A DNA stretch of 64,000 nucleotides, from the NCBI RefSeq assembly GCF_022376445.1, contig NW_025954973.1, forward strand, positions 62,001 through 126,000. Direction: 5' to 3'. The position numbers and the translations under genes are program-made. The notes beneath the pieces were generated by a model. It was not told the DNA's origin, ran no database searches, and saw only the letters and a list, made by a program, of their open reading frames with translations. Below, in pieces: positions 35,501-46,139 of the stretch (positions are counted from its first letter, which is position 1; each line of letters opens with the position of its first letter). The DNA is from Fomitopsis serialis. Taxonomy: Eukaryota > Basidiomycota > Agaricomycetes > Polyporales > Fomitopsidaceae.

Positions 35501-36298
35501 TCACAAAGCTCGGGATGAGTGGCATCGGTATGACCATCCTCTTGCTTCAACTGGGACTCGCCTCACGGATAAGTGCTAGGTTACAAGCTCCGCGAAAAGA
35601 TCGGGAAGGCCCTTAAAGCACGCGCGCAAGCGATCCAGAAAGCTCTCGGTCGATACAATGAGCAGGCTGCGCGTCTGACACCCCCGCGCGCAGCCCTTTC
35701 GTGGCAAGAAGTGGTAGGGATGGTTTCCCTAGCTGACTTCGACCTTCTTCGTGAAGGCCGCGAGGACATCCGTCAGAAGCCGTGGGCAAAACACTCGCAG
35801 CGACGTGCCATGAACCTGTACTTCAACATCAAGCGAGCACGCGAGGAGATTACGCGCCTGAACGTCGAGATTCGACGTCTGCTCACTCATATGTATGATG
35901 AACACGTTGATTACCACGTCGCGGTGCAAGAGCTCGCTTCGACCAATCCAGGCCTCGTGATGGAGTTGAAACGACGATGGCGTTATCGTAACGAAATCAA
36001 CACCAGGATCGCCTTCAAGCTGTTCAAGACGTCTCAACTGCGCGGCTTCACAGGAAGTCTTCACACTGGTCAACGTATTGGACGCCCCGTGACGCGAAAC
36101 GATGGTATTCCGATACCTCCGTGGGCGAAGTGCTTAGTAGATACTACAGTGGCTCGTGAGGTAGATGCAGATGCAGCCGAGGAGGATGATGAGATCGAAC
36201 CGTTGTTGCCTGGAATCGAGTTCGACCACGATGCGAACGCGTACGTAGGATTCCTCGACGACCTGGGTAGACAAGATGTGGACATTCGTACAGAGTAG
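32598..36298 (+). CDS. KDZ transposase, nine exons, with one 1-nt frameshift
   Basis: Transposase of the Kyakuja-Dileera-Zisupton superfamily. Exons: 32598-32748, 32796-32976, 33023-33175, 33227-34030, 34086-34468, 34516-34889, 34938-35157, 35208-35527 and 35580-36298. All introns are GT..AG of about 46-55 nt, and together they give about 1100 residues. Conserved landmarks in order are PTVAISLKTLEAY, a Cys motif CAPCLY, MDGNQSLK (Asp about 385), CRHG followed by DMIRSGEL, AKYPLAIV, GYDIACAF (Asp about 580), FHGHGHNRGCQ, EDFEGCERCFSESN (Glu about 640), FHREQAI and KLGMSGIGYKLREKIGKAL. The Asp, Asp and Glu positions fit an RNase H-fold catalytic triad. Between HRDTP and DWRMLN one base is missing near 33804-33806, which shifts the frame by -1. 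Either the copy is inactive or the base is a sequencing error. The 48-nt intron at 34890 could be read through without a shift. Confidence 0.9.
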
Positions 36299-36688
36299 TA
36301 TATCATTTGATGCATTTTTGTTGTATAGCAATGCATTGCAGAATTCTCATGACGCGAAATGCGACCGAATGCTGAATGTAACATTGGTGCATGTACGAGT
36401 CTGACCAGTCGAGATCGACCACGGCGCATTGACATATCCCATATATTCAAACGAACACGGAGCCGTGTCCTCGAGTGTACGCTACTAACAATATCTTTGA
36501 TTTCTCGCAGCAGCGTCGACGCACTGACCCGTAGCAATTCCGTGAGTGTTCAAATGTTCACTGTCGGCGTCTCAAGCTTGCAGCTGAAGCGTGACGCGTG
36601 AAGTTGCAGGTTGAGCGGCAAATCTACTCGCGGCGACTCTCTGCCAACTACCACGTTCATTTACCTACCCCGTCACTGCTCTCTCGCG
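36299..36688 (+). other. Spacer between transposase and coiled-coil gene
   Basis: No conserved open frame. It holds the transposase 3' end and the leader of the next gene; gttcatttacctaccccgtc with a pyrimidine-rich run lies just before the ATG pair at 36689. Confidence 0.5.
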
Positions 36689-38238
36689 ATGATGCCCGAT
36701 CGTCGCGAAGAAGAATTGCGAAGGCGAGAGGAGGAAGAAAAGCGGGCACGCGAGGAGGAGGCTGCGGCAACTGTCGCGTCCCTTCGCTTCAATCCAACCG
36801 GCCTGCAAGGCCTCAGCGATGCCCTAAATCGATCCCTCAGTCCCACTTCGATACACGCATCACGACTTGCCGCCGCCGACATAGCCTTCTTCGTCGCCAA
36901 TGCTCACCACGAACGCTCTGCACTGCCTGCCGGCGACTTCCACCCTATGTTCCACGAAGCTCGCGAACTCACGGGCACTGGTCTCGTTGGCCGGCAGGTT
37001 CGAGCGAAATTTCGAGACAACATCATGAACTTAGCATTCGACGCAGTATGTAGACGACTTTTACAGCATTCAAATGTCATTCTAACAGTGCGGGCAGCTG
37101 ACGGCGTTGGACCGCGTTGACGGCGGGTGCACGGTGGCTGTACGTGTGTCGGGCTCTCAGTCTCCAGGGACTCGTACGCCGGGAACCGTTCCACTCCCTC
37201 AAGATCTTCCTTTCCACGTCTATGCGTTTCCGCCTATCTTAGCTGAGATTCCGACGGCAAAAGCGGGGCTGGCGAGGATGGTGCAGATGTTCGCAGAGGA
37301 GATTGGTGTCTACGCCGTGCAGCGCTTCGAGAACATGGCCAAGGAAAGGCTCAAGTGGAACTTCAACAAGATGAATGATGAGCCCGCTGCATCTCGACCC
37401 CCGACTCAACATTTTCACCGTGCCCGGGCACCCTTGATCCCCAACTCTCAGGGTACCACCCACTTCGTGTTCCACGGCCGACCGCGAGGAGAGTTGGACG
37501 CGATGCTTGCCGACGTGCGTGAAGCACCTTCTTCTCAACAGCGGCAAGCCGAGTTGGAGGAGGAGATCGAGGTTTTGCGTCGACAGGCCGAGGACTACGA
37601 GGTGATGATTGATGGTCTGGATGTCGACCTTGCCAACGAAAAGGACAAGGTCACTGCGCTGACGGCTCAGCTCGCTGAACGGGTTCGCGAGCAGGACACC
37701 TTGGTCAAGGCCCAGAGCGAGGCACTTGGCCGGGTCCAGGCGGAGAAGGCCACGGTACTTGAGGCACACGAGAAGGTGCTCAAAGTCGTCATGAAGCAGA
37801 AGGAGACGATCCGCCAGTTGAAGTTACAGTTGACGACGAACGCAGGTAGGTGGTGCTATAACAATCTGTTCTGATTTTTTATGACAATCTTTTGCAGCCG
37901 TTCAGACATCGCCCGGCCTCTCGCAGTCTGAACCACCTCCGCCGCCGCCCACGCCTGCTCGGCCGAGCACACCGTCTGGTGTTCGCTCCGTCTTGTATGG
38001 TGCGGCGTCGGCTCATACGTTGCGGTCCAAGTATGCTCGCGGATTCGGCATCAAGGTTCAGCAGGTCGTCGAGAAGCATCAGCTCGACTACCTCACTCAC
38101 AACGTCTGCGAGGCTGTCGCAAGCTCGTATGCTGCGATCATCTGGATACCCGAGCTTCAAGGGCGCCTCGCGGTGTCCGAGGCCATTGCCATGGATCTCA
38201 AGGAGGCTATGGAGGCGGATCTGTGCATTTACGATTAA
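36689..38238 (+). CDS. KDZ-element accessory protein with coiled coil
   Basis: Exons 36689-37045, 37098-37845 and 37898-38238 join in frame to 481 residues. The start is the first of two adjacent ATGs after a pyrimidine-rich leader. Residues 4-25 are very charged (RREEELRRREEEEKR). Residues 30-265 form a globular-looking region. Residues about 267-365 form a long heptad-like coiled coil (ELEEEIEVLRRQAEDYEVM onwards). A proline-rich linker PPPPPPTP lies at about 380. The last 85 residues are a separate conserved-looking domain. No catalytic motif is recognised. It lies head to tail with the transposase, about 390 bp apart, so it was carried in by the element. A structural partner of the transposase or DNA complex is only a guess. 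Confidence 0.75.
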
Positions 38239-38848
38239 GTGCAGTTCGTGTTGCCTTGAAAGTGCTTCCCGGTGTGTTTCATTTAATCTCCCGTCGTTGC
38301 TATCTACTTGCTCGTTGCTTGTTTTGTTTCTCGTCGTCGCATGTTCTGCTCTTGTCATCATCTGTCGAGTTATAGTCGTCGCTTCTCGTGTTCTTGTCAC
38401 CGCATGTCGTGTTATAGTCGTTGCTCGTCGTATGCTCATCGTCTTCATTACTTGTTGCTCTCATGATCCCTGCCAGTGCTGTGGTACGAATATCGTCTGA
38501 GTCCGACCCGGCTTAGCTCATCGTCTCGTCCAATGATTTCGCCGTGTGTCGGACAAAATAAATTGGACTCTCTTTTGAATGATATCCGTCTGGCGTCATC
38601 TTGCTAAATGTGGGAGCGAGAAGTCCGGTGTTGCTTGCCGCAGTGGGAACCCTGTCATGCATCATGGGAAGTGTTGTCAGGGAATCTATGAAAAATTACC
38701 ATCTTGAGCGCTCGTTATGACCCGTTTTAATCCGCCTGTCTTGACATGCTGAGTCCCCGTGCTCCGAATTGCCCTTCTCGCTGAACTTCTCGTATCTTCT
38801 CGTATTCTGCACTGAACGTTTTCCGCACTGCCTTCGTCTCGTGGCCAC
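38239..38848 (+). other. Spacer with low-complexity TCGTCG sequence
   Basis: Bases 38320-38450 contain irregular repeats such as gttatagtcg and ctcgtcgt. An AATAAA-like sequence at about 38557 (aaaataaattgg) could serve polyadenylation of the preceding gene. No gene is seen. Confidence 0.5.
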
Positions 38849-40376
38849 ATGGCAAGTGTCACGTATGGCCCGGCACTTGCCGTGACCGCGAGGCCTCAGC
38901 AGCCCGTCAAGCGTGCTCCTGCTCCTCCCGTCTCCCCCGAGGTCAGGAAAGCCATGACTCTTGCTCGTCAAGAGAAAGAGGCGAGGATCCGCGAGCGGAT
39001 CGCGCAATGGCACGAGCAAACTGCTGCGTTCGCCCGGCAGATGGCTCAAGACTTCGGGAAGACGGAGGGGTACTTCCTCCACCTGCTTTTCTCTGGCTCC
39101 GTGAACACGAAGAACACTCGCAAGCCGAACGCTTACAACGCGTGGTCTAGTTCAGTAGCCAAGGCTGCGAACGAAGGTGAGTTGCTAGTATATCACGATG
39201 CAGAGCCGTCTTATCCCGGTGTCGCACTAGGAGCAGCTGCAGGCAAGTCGCAATCTCTGCTCGACGTTCAGAGGGACCATAAGGAAGCATACAAAAATCT
39301 TACGCCCGAAGCGAAGGCGGAGCTCGTCACGCTTTTAGAGGAGACCCGGGCGTCGCGGCAGTATGGTGTTCGTCTCTCAGCTCGGGCCAAGCACAACGAC
39401 ATCATTCGCACGTCGGCGAAGTTGGATGCGATGGTAGGTACTCGAACTATGGTCATCAGTTGCTGCTCACGCTTCTACACTAGCTGTTCGGTCTCAAGCT
39501 GCGTACGGGCGTCGAAGGATTCACTTGTATCTTCAAGGGCGACGTCGACATTACCTTCGCCCCGCGCTGGTATTTCACGAACTCGGACATCAACACCTAC
39601 CTTGGTCAGGCAGTGCGTAGAGGGTGGGACATCCAGGCAATCGGGGCACTGGCCGAGGCGTTTGCAGTTGCTGGGTGCGACTTTATGAGTGCGTTCATTT
39701 AATACTCGACGAAGGCAGACACTTACTGTTCTTTGATAGGGTTCCTTCGGACTTCTAAGGATCGCGCAGACTATATGAAGTCAGAGATCCGTGACCTCGT
39801 GCAAAGTCAACTCGGTATGTTACACTCTGCTCGATGGGTGTCCCGATACTTACAGATGCACTCGCAGTCGAGCTGACTGGCAATGAGAAGATCAAGATGA
39901 ACTATCTTAACTTCGAACGCGACTTCATTGTTAAGCAAGGAATCGACGTCTTAGGCTGGACCCACGACAAGTTCATCAACCCGTCCGACATGAGCACAAG
40001 CCTCCCCCCTCTTCGTAAACTCGTTGACGCGCTCAAGAATGGGTCTTGCAAGTTTGTTCGCCTGTCGCCGGCCGATCATCGCGTGCGAGAGAAGGAGTAT
40101 TATCGAAAGGTTGAGGCCGGGGATGTCGCACCTCGTAAAGAGCGTCAGGACAAGGGCGTCGCACGGGGAAAGCGCAGCCGTTCCGACGCGCGTGATGATG
40201 AGGATGATAGCCAGGAGACCGAGCAACCCGACGAGAACGTAGCGGAGGCCCCGGGCCCACCGCAGAAGCGTCGTCGGACGTCGAAGGCTGTGTCGAAGTC
40301 GAAGGCTGCGTCGAAGCCAAAGGCCGCGGCGAAGAACCGTCCCAAGAGTGCACCGTTCGTCGAGAACGACGAGTAG
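38849..40376 (+). CDS. KDZ-element accessory basic protein, HMG-box-like region
   Basis: Exons 38849-39433, 39484-39688, 39740-39814 and 39868-40376 give 457 residues. An alternative in-frame acceptor at 39856 would add four. Residues about 86-170 weakly resemble an HMG box (RKPNAYNAW, later HKEAYKNLTPEAKAEL) but carry a long insertion. Residues 196-263 form a compact block (LFGLKLRTGVEGF to CDFM). The following part includes MNYLNFERDFIVKQGIDVLGW. The C-terminal 60 residues are highly charged with nuclear-localisation-like KRRRTSK and lysine/alanine repeats. This suggests a nuclear DNA-binding role within the transposon. I recall similar genes near other agaricomycete KDZ-type elements but cannot verify it here. 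The function is unknown. Confidence 0.7.
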
Positions 40377-40954
40377 GGCATTCGTACCTGCTTCCATTCC
40401 AGTATGTTGTCACTGCACACTGTCTTGCTCTCGTCGTCGTATGCTACTACCCTCGCTGTATGCTTTCGTCCTTGCTCTGTCTAATGCTTTTGTACGCGTT
40501 GTCCCATGCTGTTGTCATGTTGTCAGCTATCTCATGTTTCTTCTTGACTTACCCCATGTGTGATGGCTACTATACACGTTGCTGGCCAAGCACAATATAC
40601 TGGACTTGGACATGACTCGATGAGCGCGAAGATAGCCATGATGAGAAGCACGAACCAGTGGTGCCTGCGATTACCAAAAGCAGTAACCCAGTTGTGGCAA
40701 CACGTGCTGTGCCTGAGTAGTCGTGGCAACACACGCTGTGCCTGAGTAGTCACTGCTCTCACGTACACGCACCGCGGAGGCCGGTAGCCTCGTGGCCTCA
40801 CTTCCCTAATGTGGACAATGACTCAGCCTCGCAAGCCTGAGTGATTGCCCTCTTGGCAGTGTGCGAATGCCGGTGTATGAGGGACGTCATACCAGACATC
40901 GCACAGACCACGTGTAGGTACCGGCGGAGGGTGGCAGCGCCAGGCGGGACAGCC
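40377..40954 (+). other. 3' region of the last KDZ gene
   Basis: No gene. Includes a tandem repeat at 40694 (listed separately) and unique sequence up to the right inverted repeat. Confidence 0.5.
40694..40751. repeat. Two-copy 29-bp tandem repeat
   Basis: gtggcaacac..ctgagtagtc occurs twice back to back (40694-40722 and 40723-40751) with two or three differences. Confidence 0.85.
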
Positions 40955-41596
40955 GGGGACGAGGGAGCGCCGGCGGGCAGCGGGCAGCGGGGCAGTGGTG
41001 GCGGGAAGCGCCGACGAGGTCGGGACGAGGCAGTGGCGGCGGGAAGCGCCGGCGAGGGCGGGACGGGGCGGTGGCGTGTGCGCAAGCGCCGGCGAGGGCG
41101 GGACGGGGCGGTGGCGTGCTCGCAAGCGCCGGCGAGCACGGGACGGGGCGTGATGTGCTCGCAAGCGCCGGCGAGCACGGGACAGGGCGTGATGTGCTCG
41201 CAAGCGCCGGCGAGCACGGGACGGGGCGTGATGTGCTCGCAAGCGCCGGCGAGCACGGGACGGGGCGTGATGTACTCGCAAGCGCCGGCGAGCACGGGGT
41301 GGTGGCCAGAACGGGCCCGCAAGCGCCGGCGAGCACGGGACAGTGACCAGAAACGGACTCCGAGAACATCGGAGAAGGATCGGGAGATCTAGCCCGACTC
41401 ACGGGGACGGAGGTGAGCGGGCATCCCAATTGGGAAGAACTCACGTGCCCTAGACAGCGAGCACCATTGCGAAGTCAATATTCTTCACGGAAATCTTCAA
41501 GGGTAAGGAGATTGAGTGATAAGGGCACATACTAGTGCCGACTGATCGGTCGGTCCGACATCACTTATTAGTCAGTAAGTGTGGGAACGGTAGGTG
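40955..41596. repeat. Right terminal inverted repeat
   Basis: Reverse complement of 31662-32304. It ends in CGGTAGGTG just before AGCCTTC. It differs from the left end mainly in minisatellite unit number, plus at least one substitution at the inner edge. Confidence 0.9.
41081..41340. repeat. Hairpin minisatellite in the right inverted repeat
   Basis: cgcaagcgccggcgag occurs at 41081, 41121, 41160, 41199, 41238, 41277 and 41318. Steps are 40, then 39 four times, then 41 bp. Same hairpin arms as on the left. Confidence 0.85.
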
Positions 41597-41603
41597 AGCC
41601 TTC
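41597..41603. repeat. Right target-site duplication of the KDZ element (AGCCTTC)
   Basis: Perfect match to 31655-31661. Confidence 0.85.
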
Positions 41604-43281
41604 GCTGCTCACGCATGTGACATTGACAACAGCCACAAACAAGTGTTCAAGCGCCCGGCAACAATTACAGACGAGAGAGCCTTGCTCTAGCGAGCAAGGG
41701 ATCATAATAGGATTTTGAACGGCGCATAGGGGCGAACCCAGCAAACCTAACAAGACCGACACCCGGCGCGGAGCCGAGAATCCGAGCTTGCAAGGACAGA
41801 GAACGTTCGCGGCGTTGTACGAGTGGACATGACGACTTGGAGCTCGGTCTTTCTGGTCCTCAACGCGAGACACTTTCGTGGACGTGGGGAGGTGCGGGAT
41901 GAGCAGATTGCGATCGTCGAGGATACCCGTGTGATGTATGGCGCGAGTTTTACGAGTCGAAGGACTTGTCGTATTGAGCCGCTCCGATGGAGCTGAAGAG
42001 GACCTGTTCAGGACTTCAATCAGTATGGTTCACGGAGATGCTATGCACGCGCGGAAAAACTTTCAGGGGGAAGGGAAGGATGTTCGGCGCATACTACAGA
42101 ACACATTGCCGTCGACGTAGTTCCTGCAGAGGGGGCGATGTAACAAAATGCGGACAGGTTATTTAGAGAGACGAATCGGAGGAACTACGCTGGGCAAGCT
42201 GTGTCACGCAGATGCGGTCCGCAGTCGCAGCAGTGGATCTTGTGGAGGCCGCTCCTCTTGACAACGTCGGGGACTGAGTATGGCTTCGTTTTCGGCATGC
42301 GGTATATTGGAGGAGTGGTCCAACAGGAACGAGCTCGCGGAAACGATGAAATTGAGGTTCATCTGTGCGACGAGACCTAGACTGCACGCGGTCCATTTAG
42401 TCCTATCAAAGTTGCGAATAGCGAGAAGGAGCGGTCTTAGTGCATACTGCCGCATCGGCCTTCGTATGAGGGCACATTTCAGAAGGCTTGCAGCCCCTTT
42501 GCGCTCTGCATAGTCTGTCCGGACGTACCATCCTCCTAAGATCACATTCGGACATCGGTATGAGTGCAGTCGGCCCAGAACATCGACGTTGTGACCAACA
42601 CGAGGGACTCTGGCACGACGGAGTGTACGTACGCAGCAAGCGCGGCTTTGCTGAGTGTGGGACGTGCTTCCGCTGTAAGACACACTGGTAGACATTAGGC
42701 GTGGATGCGTCGGTCCGGGGTACGATGTCAATCCAAAGTGAGGGTTTCAGTACGTACCGGCGAGCGCAAACCGCGATTGGCACGAGCCTGCGTGATAAGT
42801 CCATCAAATGAGTGGTGCAAAAGATGTTTCCTGTACGGGTTGGTATGCGCACCTTGCTTGCCGTAACACCATGATCTCGTCTACGACCGGTACACCTGCG
42901 TGCGCTCATGACATCCTCCAGGATGAGCGTGCCGTCTGCTCGTGCTCAGACGACTGATTGAAGCAGCTTCGCGGCGCGTATATCTGGCTCGTAGGGCGCA
43001 GTTGTCAGACGAGAACACATGGTATGGCCGCCTCGCCGGAGGGCAGGTCTGCGCTGGGCGCCGCCGTTACTGTGTCAGACTGAGGGAGACCGATGGCATA
43101 CCAAGGCGCAGTGGATAAAAGAACAGGGCGGAGGGACAATGCAGGTCGATGCGCAGGCTAGTGGAGATGGGACGATACCAGGGACGCAGGAGGCAGACGC
43201 AGACAGCAAGGCCGCCGCTGCGAGTCGACTGTCCAATTCGAACAGAACTGGATCATGTGATGGGCGCCTTGAAGAACGCAG
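41604..43281. repeat. Resumed repeat unit right of the insertion; no gene
   Basis: A perfect hairpin, CCTTGCTC / GAGCAAGG with a 4-nt loop, lies at 41680-41699. Bases 41740-41920 (gagccgagaatccgagcttg and onwards) match 8985-9160. From 42160 to 43000 only short frames and no clear partner are seen. Confidence 0.45.
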
Positions 43282-43294
43282 CTAGGGTTAAGGG
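43282..43294 (+). repeat. Degenerate TTAGGG-like motif, unit 5
   Basis: ctagggttaaggg in the same gaagaacgcag context as the other units, about 495 bp before the ATG of copy 5. Confidence 0.6.
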
Positions 43295-43462
43295 TATGGA
43301 CCACCGCAAGACCGCTGTCACGGCCTCCCGCGTCGCACACCCAGGCTGGCCGCGACTCACTGGAACGTCCCACACTCATCTCCGTGCCAGTGCGGCGCGG
43401 CGACGAATTCTTGAAGCATAGCTAGGACTAGTACTGGTTATAGAATGAAACGTCCCGGTGAG

Positions 43463-43777
43463 TCGCGGCAGTCACCGTGCGGCTCATCAAACTCTCGCAC
43501 ACAGCTCTTCCCGAGTACTCATATATTAGCCTCGCTGCATCCTCGAGGCCCCCTTGCTACTTGCGTTCCCACCCCCACCACTCCTCCGCTCACGGCTGCG
43601 CCCTCCCTCATAGCGCATACATCCACGTCGTACGGGGTGCGAGCCTGAGTGCCCAGATGTCCGATCTCCAGCCTAGGGTCGGTCGTCTTCTCTCCATGGT
43701 GATCCCGATTCTCGACTGATGCACCGTTCACTTAGCGTCTTCCTCCTTCCCCCGGCGACGCCTCACATGCGCAATTC
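43463..43777 (+). promoter_or_regulatory. Conserved upstream block, F-box copy 5
   Basis: gcggcagtcaccgtgcggct, accactcctccgctcacggc and gatctccagcctagggtcgg are in the same order and spacing as in copies 1-3, ending at the ATG. Confidence 0.6.
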
Positions 43778-45374
43778 ATGCGTTGGCGTGCCAATGAACA
43801 GAACGACGAGGTATCCAGTGCCGACGGATCGAGGGCTTCTGGATCGAGTGTCGATGAACAGAGCAATGAGGAATTCAGCACCGACGAATCGAGCGACGAC
43901 GGATGGAGGACTTTTGGATTGAGTGCCGATGAACAGAGCGATGTGGAATTCAGCGCCGACGAATTGAGCGACGATGGATACTCCTTCACCCTCCAGGGCT
44001 GGACCTTCAAACGCTGGCGGAACGCCCTGCCGCTGGCCATCTCCGCTCGCATCCCGCTCGAGGTCTTCGAGATCATCATCAACGCGATGAATCCCCCACA
44101 TTGACTGTCGCGGCGCTGGTCTGCGCAGCATGGCACCCTCGAGCGATGCACAACCTGTACTACGATGTCAAGATTCACAGCCGCGCATGCTACAACATGC
44201 TGTTCAAGCAGTGTCGCGCGTCACCACGCGTCAAACAGTGGCTCGCGAGCACATACAAGCTGCTGGTACATGAGGTGGGTGCTTACTCCGACATATGTAC
44301 AAGGACAGCCCTGAATACCAGGACTTGAAGGGTAACTATGCCCCTCGCTTCCTTCAAGCACTACCGTCCGCGCTCGCTGGTCTGATGCCGCGTGTACGCA
44401 TCCTTCACATCCGCAATGCAAGACTTCGTTTCATCCGCACCGATTTTTTCCTTGCCCTGTCGAGGTTCAAGTCTGTCAAGTCGTTGACGCTCTTCGCGTG
44501 CCGACTGAACAACATGACGCAGCTGCGGCGGATTGTGTCTGCCTTCCCCCAACTTACAGACCTTACGATGCAAGATGTTGAGTTCGCTCAGCGAGGCGCT
44601 CCCAGTTACGCAGGAGCCTCACTATTTCGGGCACCATCTCACATGCGTCTTCGATACCTTTACGTCGCCGTGGATGATGAATGCATGGCGATGTTCCTTG
44701 ACTGGATGACACACTCCGGCCTCTGCAACTCACTTGCGGATGTGACAGTGTGGTTCGATAATTCCCGGGCCTCCATGGCACTTACACCACTTAACCAACT
44801 CCTCGAAACGGCGGGGGCATCGTTGACCCGTTTCTGCGAGAGGCTCTATAGTAACGGTGAAGCCCATAAGTTGTCTTGCGTACAGACTTCACTACTGATG
44901 CACATGCACAATGTAGTGAATCACGGAAATCTGTTGCAAAACACCGCCTTGCAATCCTTGAACATCGAACTTGAACTGGGTAGCCTCAGACTCACGGCCC
45001 AATTGCAGGTGCCTCGCGCGGCATGGACCAAAGCAACGGACGAGTTACACGGCACATTCTCCACCATCCGAAGCAGTCAGCTCGAGCACATCGAGCTCGA
45101 AGTTAATGTTGAGGTGGACTACTACCACAGCCTTCTGAAGTCTGAGGAGCCAAGTGTTGTCCTTGAGAAGCTCGACCTGCACGAGGTCATGAGCCAGCCA
45201 TACTTCGACACATTGCAGGATGTCAAGGTGAAGATGAGGCTGGTGCCTTCGTTTCTTCAGACCAAGTCGGATGAGGACAGCATCGCTCAGAAGCTCCAGG
45301 CCATGTTCCATAGCATATTGCAGCCATGGTCTGATCGTGGCATAGTCACCGTCACCTGGCAGCGCCTCCCATAG
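43778..45374 (+). pseudogene. F-box/LRR-like protein, copy 5; two frameshifts
   Basis: The conserved ATG is kept (43778). The N-terminus is the longest of the family in acidic repeats (SVDEQSNEEFSTDE, SADEQSDVEFSADE). The F-box (ARIPLEVFEIIINAMN) is cut by a 1-nt deletion in a C run at 44093-44097, where paralogs read cctccc. A 2-nt gain near 44291-44297 (gacatatg against gacatg) shifts the frame again. The rest, 44295-45374, is open through the LRR-like segments to PWSDRGIVTVTWQRLP. At the family intron site (44866-44916, 51 nt) the donor GT has become AT and the interval is open, so it would be read as coding. Two uncompensated shifts make it a pseudogene unless the assembly is wrong. Confidence 0.85.
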
Positions 45375-45383
45375 TAAATGCAA

Positions 45384-45566
45384 GTGAGCCCGTTTGCACC
45401 CACATGCGTCTGTCTCACAAGTTGTCTCCCGTTCAGCAGTTCATCCAAACCCAGGCGTCCTGATGCCGAAGACTGCGGCCCGTCAGCCGATCAGTACAGA
45501 CGGAGATGGCGGCAACGAGGCATCGTCGCCGCCCGTACGTGACGCGGGTCGATGCGAGGGAATTGG
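45384..45566 (+). other. 3' intron and fossil third exon of F-box copy 5
   Basis: A donor GTGAGC at 45384 and acceptor GTTCAG at 45436 are followed by a frame encoding STDGDGGNEASSPPVRD and RCEGIG. The TAG stop of the gene precedes it. Confidence 0.5.
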
Positions 45567-46030
45567 TCCTTAGAGTGGTCGTTCGGCTCCCTTTCAACTA
45601 TCGGCCGACCTCACCTGGCGAACAAGAGGAATTCCACAGGAGTACTACGTGGCTTGTCAGTCGTCGGATTCACTAGTCTTCACCGCTGCGAGTCTACTGG
45701 CACGGTAGATGACGAGCCTCCCTGCAAGGGTGGAGGTTGAATAGCAGTAGGTCTGCCGCAACTGTCATTTTAGTTCCCCGTAACGATGGCTGCAATGGAG
45801 AACAGTAGGTCGTGCGCATACTGGATCTCATTGCCGTAAGGATGGGTCGGCCGGCTCTGCATCGGCGGTAGTGAAATGTATGTCCGAGAAGTTGGAAGAT
45901 AACGCGACAGACATACTCACCTTGCCTTGGGCGGGACCACGATGTCATTCACGCCCCAGAAACGTCCACGGAGGTGCAGGCTAGACCATACGCTATGATG
46001 TTGGAACATATGAGTGCGAACAGTCGACAG
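45567..46030 (-). pseudogene. Decayed minus-strand gene fragment (matches 5.26-6.03 kb)
   Basis: Shares the complement of ctcaccttgccttgggcg (45919) and the VEFLLFAR exon end before a donor with 5261-6030 and 59897-60470. Possibly a 7TM DUF6533-like fossil, with low certainty. Confidence 0.25.
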
Positions 46031-46139
46031 TTGGAGCGATACCCCCAGCAACGGTCGCGCACAGTTTACCGATGTCGACACCGGAAGACAAGAGAAGCGT
46101 GCCCTGTAAAATGATAGATATGTACTTCAGAGCTTACAG

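Larger units (their letters stand above)
31662..41596 (+). mobile_element. KDZ-superfamily DNA transposon, about 9.9 kb, with three genes
   Basis: Bounded by inverted repeats of about 640 bp beginning CACCTACCG and flanked by AGCCTTC on both sides. Inside, all on the + strand, are a KDZ transposase (32598-36298), a coiled-coil protein (36689-38238) and a basic protein (38849-40376). The outer 250 bp or so of the two inverted repeats match base for base by eye, implying a recent insertion or gene conversion. The only evident defect is a 1-nt frameshift in the transposase. The flanks are one interrupted copy of the local repeat unit, so the element entered after the array had formed. Confidence 0.9.

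Noticed and set aside
40798..41444. Equivalent long frames in the right inverted repeat
   Set aside because: Same minisatellite artefact as on the left.
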